Source of the DNA: Stygibacter sp964604155
Lineage (GTDB): Bacteria > Cloacimonadota > Cloacimonadia > Cloacimonadales > TCS61
DNA: 64,000 bases
Assembly: GCA_964604155.1 (NCBI GenBank)
Contig: CAZRXY010000096.1
Coordinates: 1 to 64,000 of the forward strand
Direction of reading: 5' to 3'
Shown here: positions 48,098 through 56,984 of the stretch, in pieces
Numbering within the stretch: the first letter of the stretch is position 1
Layout of the letters: each line of letters starts with the position of its first letter
Made by a program: the position numbers and the translations under genes
Notes under the pieces: generated by a model
The model's database searches: none
What the model was told of the DNA's origin: nothing
Seen by the model: the letters and a program-made list of their open reading frames with translations, nothing else

Positions 48098-51004
48098 GTG
48101 AAAATAAAAAGTGTTTCCCTCAAACAACGTATTGCTATGCTGGTCTTTGTGCTGGCAAGCCTAATGATCTCGATCGTGGCTGCAATTACTATTCTAAGTT
48201 ACAAATCAAACAAAGAAAAGTTCATGATCCAGCAAAGCACGATCATGGCTGATCTATTGAGCGATCTTTCTGCCATTTCCTTGATAAATAAAGATAGCTT
48301 TTTAGAACCTTACCGCGTTCTGGAAAAATTAAGAAATTATACCGGCGTTTCCCAATGTATTATCTATGATAACACAGAAAAAATAATAGCCAAATATTTT
48401 ATAGAACCCTCAATAAATCTCTATTCCGAAACCGTTTACAAAGATACTCTCTTCTTTAGACCCGATCGCTTAATTATCTTTGAACCTATAACGTATAACA
48501 ATGAAAATCTGGGTACACTCCTTTTGATTGAGAACACCGATGAATTATATTTAAATGTCCTTATATTCGCCACAAAAACCGGTTTTATAGCACTATTACT
48601 CATCACACTTTCCTTTGTGATCGCCAAAAATCTAAAAAAAAATCTCGCAGACCCTCTGCAAAAACTGCTGGAAACCGCAGAATCTAATTCCCAGTTCACA
48701 GATTTCAATACCAGAATCGAAAAACAAAATCTCGATGAAATGGGAAGACTTTTTCATAGCTTTATCGCACTCCTGCGGCATTTGGAAATCAGTAAAGAAG
48801 AAAAGAAAAATTTAAAACAGAAAACTGAGGCAATCATCCAGGAATTAGAAGCGAGCCGCGGAGAAATAATTGATCTGATGCACTCTCTCGCCAGCGAAGT
48901 CGAAGACAAAAATAATGCCCTGAAAATACTGGAAGAAACACGCCTACGCCTCGACCTCGCTGTTTCCGGCTCAAATGACGGATTGTGGGACTGGAAAGAT
49001 TTAAATGATGATAAACAGTGGTGGTCTCCCAGATTTTATCAGCTATTGAATTATCATGAGCAAACCATGAAATCAACCCGCAATAACTTTGTAAAATTGA
49101 TTCACCCGGCTGATATTAATAAAGAAATGGAACTATTCAAAGACCATCTGGAAAATAATACACCATACAATATCAGGCTCAGATTACTAAACCAAAACAA
49201 AGAATACAGATGGTTCCACCTGCGAGGACAAGCTCTCTGGGACGAATACCATAACCCAGTCCGCATGGCTGGCTCTTTACACGATATTCACGAACAACAG
49301 AAATTGAAGGAACAGTCTAATTTTCATATCCGCGAACTTGAAATCATTTCTAATCTTACTTTCAGGCTCAATAAATCTGAAAATACCTCCGAAATCTGTG
49401 AGCTCCTGGGAAACGAAATCTTTATTCTGAACCCCGAAACTTATCTTCTGATTACCCTCTCCGACCCTCAAACACAAAAATTGAAAATTAAATGTCTGAA
49501 AGGCTTTGATCCATATTTGCCGGAATTGAATAAAATACTCGGCTTAGAGCTTACAAATATCGAACCGGAACCAATAGATTATAACCCCGAAACTAGCGAT
49601 ACAAATCTCAGGCAGTTACCGAATAATATCTGTGATTTCTTTGGAGCTGCCCTGCCGCTCACCGTGTGCCGGCTCTTTACCCGATTCCTGGGCGTGGAAA
49701 CAACCTGGCATATTAATTTTAAAATCAATAACTCTCATTCATGCGGTGTGACAATCCTTGCTAAAACCGCTGAGCCACTTCATCACAAAAAGGTTATTGA
49801 AACTATCACCAGCTTCTCCAGTATTGTGATAGAACGCATAAATACTCAAATCCAGCTCAAACGTGAGCAGGAATTTCTCAACCTCGCAGTTGAAAGTACC
49901 GAGCTTGCTACCTGGGAACTAAATATTGCCACCGGAAAAATTTCCGGTAACGATTATATGTTCACCATCCCAGGATATAAGCCATTCTTCAAGGAAATCA
50001 CCTTCGAATACTGGAAAAAACTCGCCCATCCCGATGATATTAACCGCATTCTTCAGGCGATTGATGATCACTTCCAAGGTAAAACTAAAAACTATAAAGC
50101 TGAATACAGGATCAAAACCCAGTCTGGTAACTGGAAATGGGTGAGAGCTCAAGGTAAAGTCGTCCAAAAAGACAAAAATAATAAACCCCTCAGAATGATA
50201 GGCAGCTTTATCGATATCGATGACAGCAAAAAAAGAGAGATGGAATTCAAAAAATTGAATGAAGAACTGGAAGAACGTGTCTATGCCAGAACTGCTGAAC
50301 TGGAAAAATCATACAATGAATTAGAAGAATTTTCTTACACTATCTCACATGACCTTAGAACCCCGCTGCGGGCTATCGGCGGCTATGCAGAAATTCTTCT
50401 GGAAGAACAAAAATCTGAACTCAATTATGATGGTGTCCAGCTTCTGGAAATGATAGGATCAAATATTCGGTTTATGGGAAATCTCATCGATGATCTTCTG
50501 CAATATGTTCGACTCAGTAGATTGACCTCAGATATGGCTGAAGTCGATCTCGGATTGATCGCCTGGAACGCCTATAGACACCTGCAAATCGGAGAAAAGA
50601 AAAAAGATATTGACCTCATAATTTCTGACCTTAAAAACGTGACAGGCGATGCGGCACAGCTAAAACTGGCATTTACGCACTTGCTGGAAAATGCCGTGAA
50701 ATATAGACACCCGAACCGCAAACTTAAAATTGTGATCGGGAGACAAAAAAAAGAAGATGTGTTTTTTTATTATGTGCAGGATAACGGAATAGGTTTTAAT
50801 ATGGACTATGCTCAACATATTTTTCAGATTTTTCATAGATTGCATACTATTGATAAATATGAGGGTACAGGAGTAGGACTCGCACTGGTTAAACGCATTA
50901 TTGAAAAGCACGGTGGTGAAATTTTTGCCCGAAGCGAACCCGATATGGGCACCACTTTCTGGTTCTCACTGCCCGAAAGCGCCAGAGAGAAAAATATTAC
51001 CTGA
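48098..51004 (+). CDS. membrane sensor histidine kinase with HAMP and two PAS domains
   Basis: About 968 residues from a GTG start at 48098 (AGGTAGAG nearby); a TTG at 48062 is an alternative without a ribosome binding site. Topology: transmembrane helix (about 13-37), extracytoplasmic sensor (about 40-155), second helix (about 160-185), HAMP and coiled coil, PAS-3 type domain (about 290-410, VSGSNDGLWDWKD), a GAF-like region (about 415-590), a second PAS-3 (about 595-720, VESTELATWELNI), HisKA with FSYTISHDLRTPLRAIGGYAEIL, and HATPase_c with ENAVKYRHPN, DNGIGFN and GTGVGLALVKRIIEKH. This HisKA is of the phytochrome-like type, unlike the HWRQ-type kinases next to it. It ends 22 bases before the REC-kinase gene, so the pair is probably co-transcribed, and the REC domain there is a plausible phosphate acceptor. 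Confidence 0.88.
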   Translation: MKIKSVSLKQRIAMLVFVLASLMISIVAAITILSYKSNKEKFMIQQSTIMADLLSDLSAISLINKDSFLEPYRVLEKLRNYTGVSQCIIYDNTEKIIAKYFIEPSINLYSETVYKDTLFFRPDRLIIFEPITYNNENLGTLLLIENTDELYLNVLIFATKTGFIALLLITLSFVIAKNLKKNLADPLQKLLETAESNSQFTDFNTRIEKQNLDEMGRLFHSFIALLRHLEISKEEKKNLKQKTEAIIQELEASRGEIIDLMHSLASEVEDKNNALKILEETRLRLDLAVSGSNDGLWDWKDLNDDKQWWSPRFYQLLNYHEQTMKSTRNNFVKLIHPADINKEMELFKDHLENNTPYNIRLRLLNQNKEYRWFHLRGQALWDEYHNPVRMAGSLHDIHEQQKLKEQSNFHIRELEIISNLTFRLNKSENTSEICELLGNEIFILNPETYLLITLSDPQTQKLKIKCLKGFDPYLPELNKILGLELTNIEPEPIDYNPETSDTNLRQLPNNICDFFGAALPLTVCRLFTRFLGVETTWHINFKINNSHSCGVTILAKTAEPLHHKKVIETITSFSSIVIERINTQIQLKREQEFLNLAVESTELATWELNIATGKISGNDYMFTIPGYKPFFKEITFEYWKKLAHPDDINRILQAIDDHFQGKTKNYKAEYRIKTQSGNWKWVRAQGKVVQKDKNNKPLRMIGSFIDIDDSKKREMEFKKLNEELEERVYARTAELEKSYNELEEFSYTISHDLRTPLRAIGGYAEILLEEQKSELNYDGVQLLEMIGSNIRFMGNLIDDLLQYVRLSRLTSDMAEVDLGLIAWNAYRHLQIGEKKKDIDLIISDLKNVTGDAAQLKLAFTHLLENAVKYRHPNRKLKIVIGRQKKEDVFFYYVQDNGIGFNMDYAQHIFQIFHRLHTIDKYEGTGVGLALVKRIIEKHGGEIFARSEPDMGTTFWFSLPESAREKNIT

Positions 51005-51026
51005 TTATTAATGAGGAGATTTATCG

Positions 51027-53060
51027 ATGGAAGTTCATAATTTGAAAATTCTTCTGCTAGAAGATAGCGAATCAGATGCAAAATTATTAAAAAGATACCT
51101 CCTGAGAAAGTGGCAAAACCTCCATCTGGTAAGACTCTTTAATAAAGAAGATTTTAAGGATGCTCTTAAAAAAGATAAATGGGATATAATAATCTCTGAT
51201 TATTCCATGCCACAATTCACCGGACTGGAAGCCCTCGAAATATTAAAAGAAACGGGCTTTGATATCCCCTTCGTGATGGTTTCCGGTAAAATGGGCGAAG
51301 AAGTGGCGGTGGAAGTTATGAAAGCAGGTGCCCAGGATTATATCATAAAAGACAAACTCGCCAGAATAGTGCCCACTATCGAACGCGAACTTAAAGAAGC
51401 ACACAGCAGACTGCTCCGCATTCGAGCAGAAAATGCCCTGCAGGAATCGGAAATTGCCTGGAAAACTACTTTCACTTCCATTGCTGATGGTATTTTGATT
51501 CTTGATACTGATGGCTGCGTTAAGCTTTATAATCAAGCCGCCCTTAATATTATCGGAATTCCGGAAAAAGATATAATTGGCACGAATTGCCGGAATTTGT
51601 TGAAAACAACTGAACAAAAGCCCGTCGAATGCCCATTTCTTAAACTAAAAAAAAGCATGAAGCGTGAAATCGAAGATGTCTTCTATAATAATAAATGGTA
51701 CGAGGTTAATATCGACCCCATTATCAATCAGAAGGGCGAACTCACAGGCGCCGTGCACATTATGAAAGATATCACTCCTCAGATGAGAGCCAATCAAATT
51801 CAGAATACTCTATACAACATCTCTACGGCAGTAAGAACCGCCGGCAATCTACAAGAACTCTTTCATAAAATTAGAGATTATCTCTCAGGTATTATCGATA
51901 CTACAAATATTTATGTGGCTCTATATGATGAACAGAGTAACAGACTATCCCTGCCTTTTATTGTCAGCAATAAAGAAATTCTCACGGCTATCCCTGCAGG
52001 AAAAACACTCACCGCTTATGCACTTAGCCTCGGAGTCCCGCTTCTCCTCTATTCCGAAGATATTATTAATCTGGCTAATCAAGGTGAACTGGAAATAATT
52101 GGAGAAATGGCTGAAGTCTGGCTCGGCGCGCCACTTAAAACTGCTTCAAAAACTATCGGAATTCTGGCTCTGCAAAGCTATTCTGATAAAAACCTCTATG
52201 ATCATGATGACCTCGATCTCATTACCTTTGTCTCAAATGAAATCGCTCATGCCATTGAACGGAAACAGACCGAAGATAACCTCCGAAAGGCAAATAAAGA
52301 ACTAAAAATTATGCACCGCGATCTGGAAATTAAAGTAGTAAATGCCGTCGAAAAACTCCGCGATAAAGACCATATCATCATGGAGCAATCAAGACAGGCT
52401 GCCATCGGTGAACTGGTCTCCAGCATCGCACACCACTGGAGACAACCCCTTAATAATATCGGTATCCTGGTGCAATCAATAGAAGAAGCATATAATTTTG
52501 ATGACCTTGATGAAGAATTTCTGCGAAAAAAAATTGACGAAACTATGACTATCCTCAAAGACCTCTCCAAATCAATCGATGACTTTAGATTCCTCTATAA
52601 CCAAAACGAAACTATCACCGATTTTGACGCTATCCAAAATCTAAAAAATGTCATCAAACTGATCAAAAGCAAATTCGAAAGTAATAATATCACTATCAAT
52701 ACCGATTTCATAGGCGATTACCTGATCTGCGCCTACCCATCATACTTTGCCCATGCTCTCCTGAATATCCTCACTAATGCCTACGAAATTCTCCTCGAAC
52801 GGAAAATCCCCCAACCCACTATTACTGTCCAATGCAAAATCATCGATGATCGCCTCACCATCAATATCTCCGATAATGCCGGCGGAATCGATCCCGATAT
52901 TCTACACAGAATCTTTGATCTCTATTTCTCTACCAAAAAAGGATTGAATAATACAGGTATGGGACTATATATGAGCAAGCTGATCATCGAAAAAAGCATG
53001 TCCGGAAATATCCAGGTCATAAATCACAATTCCGGAGCAGAATTCATCATCACACTATAA
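51027..53060 (+). CDS. REC-PAS-GAF histidine kinase (soluble)
   Basis: A 677-residue cytoplasmic protein. Receiver domain (about 6-125) with acidic pocket LLLEDSES, phosphoacceptor Asp58 in IIISDYSMPQ, and IKDK with the conserved Lys. A PAS domain (about 142-255), GAF domain (about 265-412, LGAPLKTASKTIGILALQSY) and coiled coil (415-450) lead to an HWRQ-type DHp (SIAHHWRQPLN, His469) and HATPase_c (LLNILTNAYEIL, SDNAGGIDPD, NTGMGLYMSKLIIE). The receiver at the N-terminus means that it takes phosphate or another cue from an upstream kinase, plausibly the membrane kinase 22 bases upstream. It is a paralogue of the 53508 gene, sharing architecture but differing strongly in base composition. Confidence 0.9.
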   Translation: MEVHNLKILLLEDSESDAKLLKRYLLRKWQNLHLVRLFNKEDFKDALKKDKWDIIISDYSMPQFTGLEALEILKETGFDIPFVMVSGKMGEEVAVEVMKAGAQDYIIKDKLARIVPTIERELKEAHSRLLRIRAENALQESEIAWKTTFTSIADGILILDTDGCVKLYNQAALNIIGIPEKDIIGTNCRNLLKTTEQKPVECPFLKLKKSMKREIEDVFYNNKWYEVNIDPIINQKGELTGAVHIMKDITPQMRANQIQNTLYNISTAVRTAGNLQELFHKIRDYLSGIIDTTNIYVALYDEQSNRLSLPFIVSNKEILTAIPAGKTLTAYALSLGVPLLLYSEDIINLANQGELEIIGEMAEVWLGAPLKTASKTIGILALQSYSDKNLYDHDDLDLITFVSNEIAHAIERKQTEDNLRKANKELKIMHRDLEIKVVNAVEKLRDKDHIIMEQSRQAAIGELVSSIAHHWRQPLNNIGILVQSIEEAYNFDDLDEEFLRKKIDETMTILKDLSKSIDDFRFLYNQNETITDFDAIQNLKNVIKLIKSKFESNNITINTDFIGDYLICAYPSYFAHALLNILTNAYEILLERKIPQPTITVQCKIIDDRLTINISDNAGGIDPDILHRIFDLYFSTKKGLNNTGMGLYMSKLIIEKSMSGNIQVINHNSGAEFIITL

Positions 53061-53507
53061 TTGCTTGTGGTTGTATGAATTGAGGGGCTTGGTGACATTA
53101 ATGGTAGCTAATTGGTAATATTGTAGTTACAAAGGCTATCCCGAGCAAATTTTAAAAAAAAATGCACTGAAAAATGTCTCATCTCGTGAAAATTCCTAAT
53201 TCGGCAGGCATGAACCAGAGAGATAGCACATATACCAGCTAACATACAAAGTCACTTAACTCTATATTTATGAATGAATTGCCCCGAGCTTCAGCTCCGG
53301 GATCATCTAACCCCAAGCTAAAAGCACGGGGCTATTCATTCAACATTCAACATTATTCCATCGCCCCTGCCGGATGTTTTTTAAGCTAAGAATAAGAAAA
53401 ATTTCGGGGGTATACCAGTCTGAGTCAAATAAAAGGTTGACTATATTCAGGTGGTTAGGTGTTTGGGTAAGAATAGTTAGTGTGGGCAAAGGAGTAGCAG
53501 GAAGCGT
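53061..53507. other. intergenic region between kinase paralogues
   Basis: About 450 bases between two plus-strand kinase genes. It holds family II copy D in minus orientation (53098-53345), the A/T-rich word CATTCAACATTCAACATT (53338-53355), and a short match to the family I terminus, AAATTTCGGGGGTATACCAG (53400-53419). The base composition of the plus strand changes from C-rich to G-rich across this spacer. No DnaA box was found. Confidence 0.5.
53098..53345 (-). repeat. intergenic element, family II, copy D
   Basis: On the minus strand: GAATAGCCCCGTGCTTTTAG, GATCCCGGAGCTGAAGCTCG, AATTCATTCATAAATATAGAG, TGTTAGCTGGTATATGTGCT, ATGCCTGCCG and, at the far end, TATTACCAATTAGCTACC. The middle is the clearest match to copy B. 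It carries both hairpins found separately elsewhere. Unlike the other copies it does not point into a gene start. Confidence 0.65.
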
Positions 53508-56500
53508 GTGATGAATAGAAAGCTAAAGGTCTTGATGCTTGAGGATAATCCATCGGATGCGGCTTTGATATTGCGGGAATTGCGTAAAGTGTGGGACGTG
53601 ATTTCTAATGAGAGGGTTTATGCTGCGGATGATTTCAAGAGGTTGTTATATTCAGAAGATTGGGATTTAATAATATCTGATTATTCCATGCCTCAATTTA
53701 CGGGTATAGATGGTTTACATATTCTGAAAGAGAGTGGCTTGGATTTACCATTTATCATGGTTTCGGGGACAATGGGAGAAGATGTAGCGGTCGCGGTGAT
53801 AAAAGCAGGTGCTCAGGATTATATATTGAAGGATAAATTGCACAGATTGATACCGGCGGTTGAACGGGAATTGGCAGACAAGGAATTGCGTTATAATCAC
53901 AAGCTGACGAGTGAGGCACTATATGAGAGCAAGGCTCTTAGCCAGGCGGTGATAGAAGGTTCTCCGATAGGGATTTCAGTGAGAGACAGATTTGGCACTT
54001 TGATCTTGAGCAACAAATCCTGGCAGGATATCTGGGGTTTCACAGATCAGCAAATAGAAGGATTCAGAAAGAAGCGGAATAAATTACATTTTGATGAATT
54101 AGATGAGTATCTGGGTGATTATAAGAGGGAATTGCTGCAGATATACCAAGGTGGAAATGAGCTGCTATTACCGGAGATACGGCTGAAGAAAAGTTCTCAT
54201 TATCAGGCGGAATGGATATCACAGCATTTTTACTCTCTGAAGAATAAGAAGGGAAATACAGAACGCGTTGTAGTACTCACGGAAGATATCACAAACAGGA
54301 AGAATAATGAAAAGCGGCAGGCTTTATCACGCCGGATTTTGCACATCCTTAATAAGCAGGGCGAATGGAATATAATTCTAAGGAAAATTCTGCAAGAAAT
54401 ACAGCAAGTGATGGAATATGAAAGTCTGGCAATCCGCTTATCAAGAGATGCTGATTATCCCTATATAGAGACAGTAGGCTTCACTGAAGATTTTCTAAGA
54501 ACAGAAACCTTTCTGAAGGTGGGATTTTCGGGAGAAAAAGCATCAGAGATTCCCCTTACAGGTAAAATGAACTGTTTCTGTGGCAAAGTGATAGAGGGTA
54601 AATTAGGCATTGATAAGAGCTATTGCACGGAGAACGGCAGTTTCTGGACGAATAACTTAGGTGAGTTGGCAAAATCAAGTGAATTTATTAATCAGGAATT
54701 TATCAGGCATTCCGGCTGCATACGAGAAGGTTATGAATCCATAGCACTTATCCCGATGATAGCGGGGAGCGAAGTTGTGGGCCTAATCCAGATCAATGAT
54801 CGTATCCCAAATATATTCACCAAAGAGATAATAAAATATTTAGAAGAAATAGGTTCAACATTGGCAATGGCCTTTCAGCGAATCCAATCTGAGAAACAAT
54901 TAAAAAAGAGCGAGAAGCAATTTCGCAGTTTATTTGAAAATACCATAATGGGTATATTCCGTCTTTCAGATACGGGTAAGATATTGATGATGAATCCATG
55001 CCTGCTTGAATTACTGGGATATTCGAGCATGTCGGATTTCAGCAGCTGTGTGGGATCGCCGGCGGATGATTTCAGGCGGATCACGCGGAAGCTATATAAT
55101 AATACAAAGTTATTATCGGGTAATATCCAGCAATTTGAGGCAAGTTGGACGCGTAATGACGGCGAAAACGTTTATGTGAATATCTCGGTGAAGGTTATCA
55201 AGGACGAGCAAGGGAAGCTGATGTATCTTGATGGCACGATTGAGGATCAAACGGATGAGACAGCCACCAGACGTGAATTAATTGAAAGCCGCGAACTGTA
55301 TCGCAGCCTGGTGGAAAAGGCAAATGTGGGGATAGTTACAGATGATGTAAATGGTGAGATAACCTACTTTAATAATACTTTCGCCGAGTTGTTTGGATAT
55401 TCCTCTGAAGAGATGTCTCTTCTAACCTATAAAGATTTATTTCATCCGGATAACATTGAGATGATGAGATCATACCACAACCTGCGTATTGATGGCAAGA
55501 AGGCACCACCCCATTATGAAATGCGCGGAGTGAAAAAAGATGGCAGTAGTGTATTTCTGGAAATATCTGTAGATCATATCATGGATGGAGATTTTAAGAT
55601 AATTGGCACGCGGGCTTTTCTCTGGGATGTAACGGAGCGAAAACTGGCAGATGCCATCCAACTGGCGCTTTATAACATATCTATGGCGGTAAATTCTACA
55701 GAAAACCTCAAGGATTATTATTTTCAAGTGAAAAAACATCTCAGTACCGTGATAGACACTACGAATATATTTGTAGCCATGTATGACAAGGATAAGGATG
55801 AGCTGAGTTTGCCCTTTGAAGTGGATGAGAAAGATCATTTTGAGACATTTCCGGCTGGTAACAGTTTAACTTCCTATGTAATCAGACAGGGCAAGCCGAT
55901 GTTATTCACCGAGGAAGAAGTGGATAAACTGGCAGAGCAGGGCGAGATAGACTTGATAGGCAGCAGTGCGAAATTGTGGCTGGGAGCACCTCTGAAGGTT
56001 CGTGGAGAGATTATCGGCATGATCGTAGTTCAAAGTTATGATAATCCTAATCTATATTGTGAGAATGATTTGAGGATTTTATCGATAGTTTCCAATGAGA
56101 TTGCATCTTCTATAGATAAGAAACGGGCAGAGGACAGTTTATTGGCAGCTCATGACGAGCTGCTGATATTGCATAAGAGTCTTGAGCAGAAAGTGAAGCA
56201 GGCGGTGGAGGAATCGCGGAAGAAGGATTATCTCATCATTCAGCAATCACGTCAGGCGGCAATAGGGGATATGATATCCAGTATAGCTCATCATTGGCGT
56301 CAGCCTCTTAACATCATTGGGGTAACCTTTCAGTCATTGCGTGATGCCTACGATTACGATGATCTCACCAGTGAATATATGGAAGAAAAGACGCGTGTAG
56401 TGGTAGATAATCTCGATTCCTTATCGCATATGATAGATGATTTCAGGAAATTTCATCATCCTGATGAGGTTAGCGTAGATTTTGATCTTCGAGAAACTGT

Positions 56501-56918
56501 ATTATCGACTATTTACACGGTAAAAAGCAAATTTAGCAACAGCGGTATAGACCTGATCACGGATGTGAATGAGAGCAAGATGCTGCATGGATTCCGGAGC
56601 GGCTATTCTCAGGTGACCTTGAATATTCTAACTAATGCCTATGATATTTTGATAGAGCGGGGAGTGAAGAACCCTAGGGTGAAAGTGAAATTAAAGATAA
56701 ATTCCGATAAGACAATTTTATCGATCAGGGATAATGGCGGCGGTATAGACCCCTCGATCAGGGATAAGATTTTTGATCTTTATGTGTCAACTAAACCTAA
56801 TTTGAATAACACCGGTATAGGTCTATATACATCAAAATTGATCATTGAGCAACAGATTGGCGGGAAGTTATATGCCATAGACCATAGTGATGGAGCTGAA
56901 TTTATCATAGAAGTGTAA
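53508..56918 (+). CDS. REC multi-PAS/GAF histidine kinase (soluble)
   Basis: An 1136-residue protein, GGAAG before the ATG. Receiver domain (about 6-125; LMLEDNPSD, Asp58 in IIISDYSMPQ), PAS (about 140-265), GAF (about 275-455, with Cys in MNCFCGKVIEG and a possible ligand site), PAS (about 468-590), PAS (about 595-715), a second GAF (about 720-870, LGAPLKVRGEIIGMIVVQSY), then HWRQ-type DHp (SIAHHWRQPLN) and HATPase_c (LNILTNAYDIL, RDNGGGIDPS, NTGIGLYTS). From GAF2 onward it is a clear paralogue of the 51027 gene, with an extra GAF-PAS-PAS insert. No membrane segment or output regulator is adjacent. Plus-strand base composition is G-rich, opposite to its paralogue. Confidence 0.9.
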   Translation: MMNRKLKVLMLEDNPSDAALILRELRKVWDVISNERVYAADDFKRLLYSEDWDLIISDYSMPQFTGIDGLHILKESGLDLPFIMVSGTMGEDVAVAVIKAGAQDYILKDKLHRLIPAVERELADKELRYNHKLTSEALYESKALSQAVIEGSPIGISVRDRFGTLILSNKSWQDIWGFTDQQIEGFRKKRNKLHFDELDEYLGDYKRELLQIYQGGNELLLPEIRLKKSSHYQAEWISQHFYSLKNKKGNTERVVVLTEDITNRKNNEKRQALSRRILHILNKQGEWNIILRKILQEIQQVMEYESLAIRLSRDADYPYIETVGFTEDFLRTETFLKVGFSGEKASEIPLTGKMNCFCGKVIEGKLGIDKSYCTENGSFWTNNLGELAKSSEFINQEFIRHSGCIREGYESIALIPMIAGSEVVGLIQINDRIPNIFTKEIIKYLEEIGSTLAMAFQRIQSEKQLKKSEKQFRSLFENTIMGIFRLSDTGKILMMNPCLLELLGYSSMSDFSSCVGSPADDFRRITRKLYNNTKLLSGNIQQFEASWTRNDGENVYVNISVKVIKDEQGKLMYLDGTIEDQTDETATRRELIESRELYRSLVEKANVGIVTDDVNGEITYFNNTFAELFGYSSEEMSLLTYKDLFHPDNIEMMRSYHNLRIDGKKAPPHYEMRGVKKDGSSVFLEISVDHIMDGDFKIIGTRAFLWDVTERKLADAIQLALYNISMAVNSTENLKDYYFQVKKHLSTVIDTTNIFVAMYDKDKDELSLPFEVDEKDHFETFPAGNSLTSYVIRQGKPMLFTEEEVDKLAEQGEIDLIGSSAKLWLGAPLKVRGEIIGMIVVQSYDNPNLYCENDLRILSIVSNEIASSIDKKRAEDSLLAAHDELLILHKSLEQKVKQAVEESRKKDYLIIQQSRQAAIGDMISSIAHHWRQPLNIIGVTFQSLRDAYDYDDLTSEYMEEKTRVVVDNLDSLSHMIDDFRKFHHPDEVSVDFDLRETVLSTIYTVKSKFSNSGIDLITDVNESKMLHGFRSGYSQVTLNILTNAYDILIERGVKNPRVKVKLKINSDKTILSIRDNGGGIDPSIRDKIFDLYVSTKPNLNNTGIGLYTSKLIIEQQIGGKLYAIDHSDGAEFIIEV

Positions 56919-56947
56919 AACAATATCTGGAGAGAGATGATATAAAA

Positions 56948-56975
56948 AAACCCGGAAGCAAGTGCTTCCGGGTTT
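56948..56975. terminator. bidirectional terminator between the kinase and the surface protein gene
   Basis: AAACCCGGAAGCA, two loop bases and TGCTTCCGGGTTT form a perfect 13-bp stem with A-rich left and T-rich right flanks. It serves two convergent genes. Confidence 0.9.
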
Positions 56976-56984
56976 ATTTGTTTG

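Noticed and set aside
53061..53507. Replication origin at the composition switch
   Set aside because: No DnaA boxes, no DnaA or DnaN genes and no AT-rich 13-mer repeats were found, so I do not annotate oriC; only the skew change is reported.
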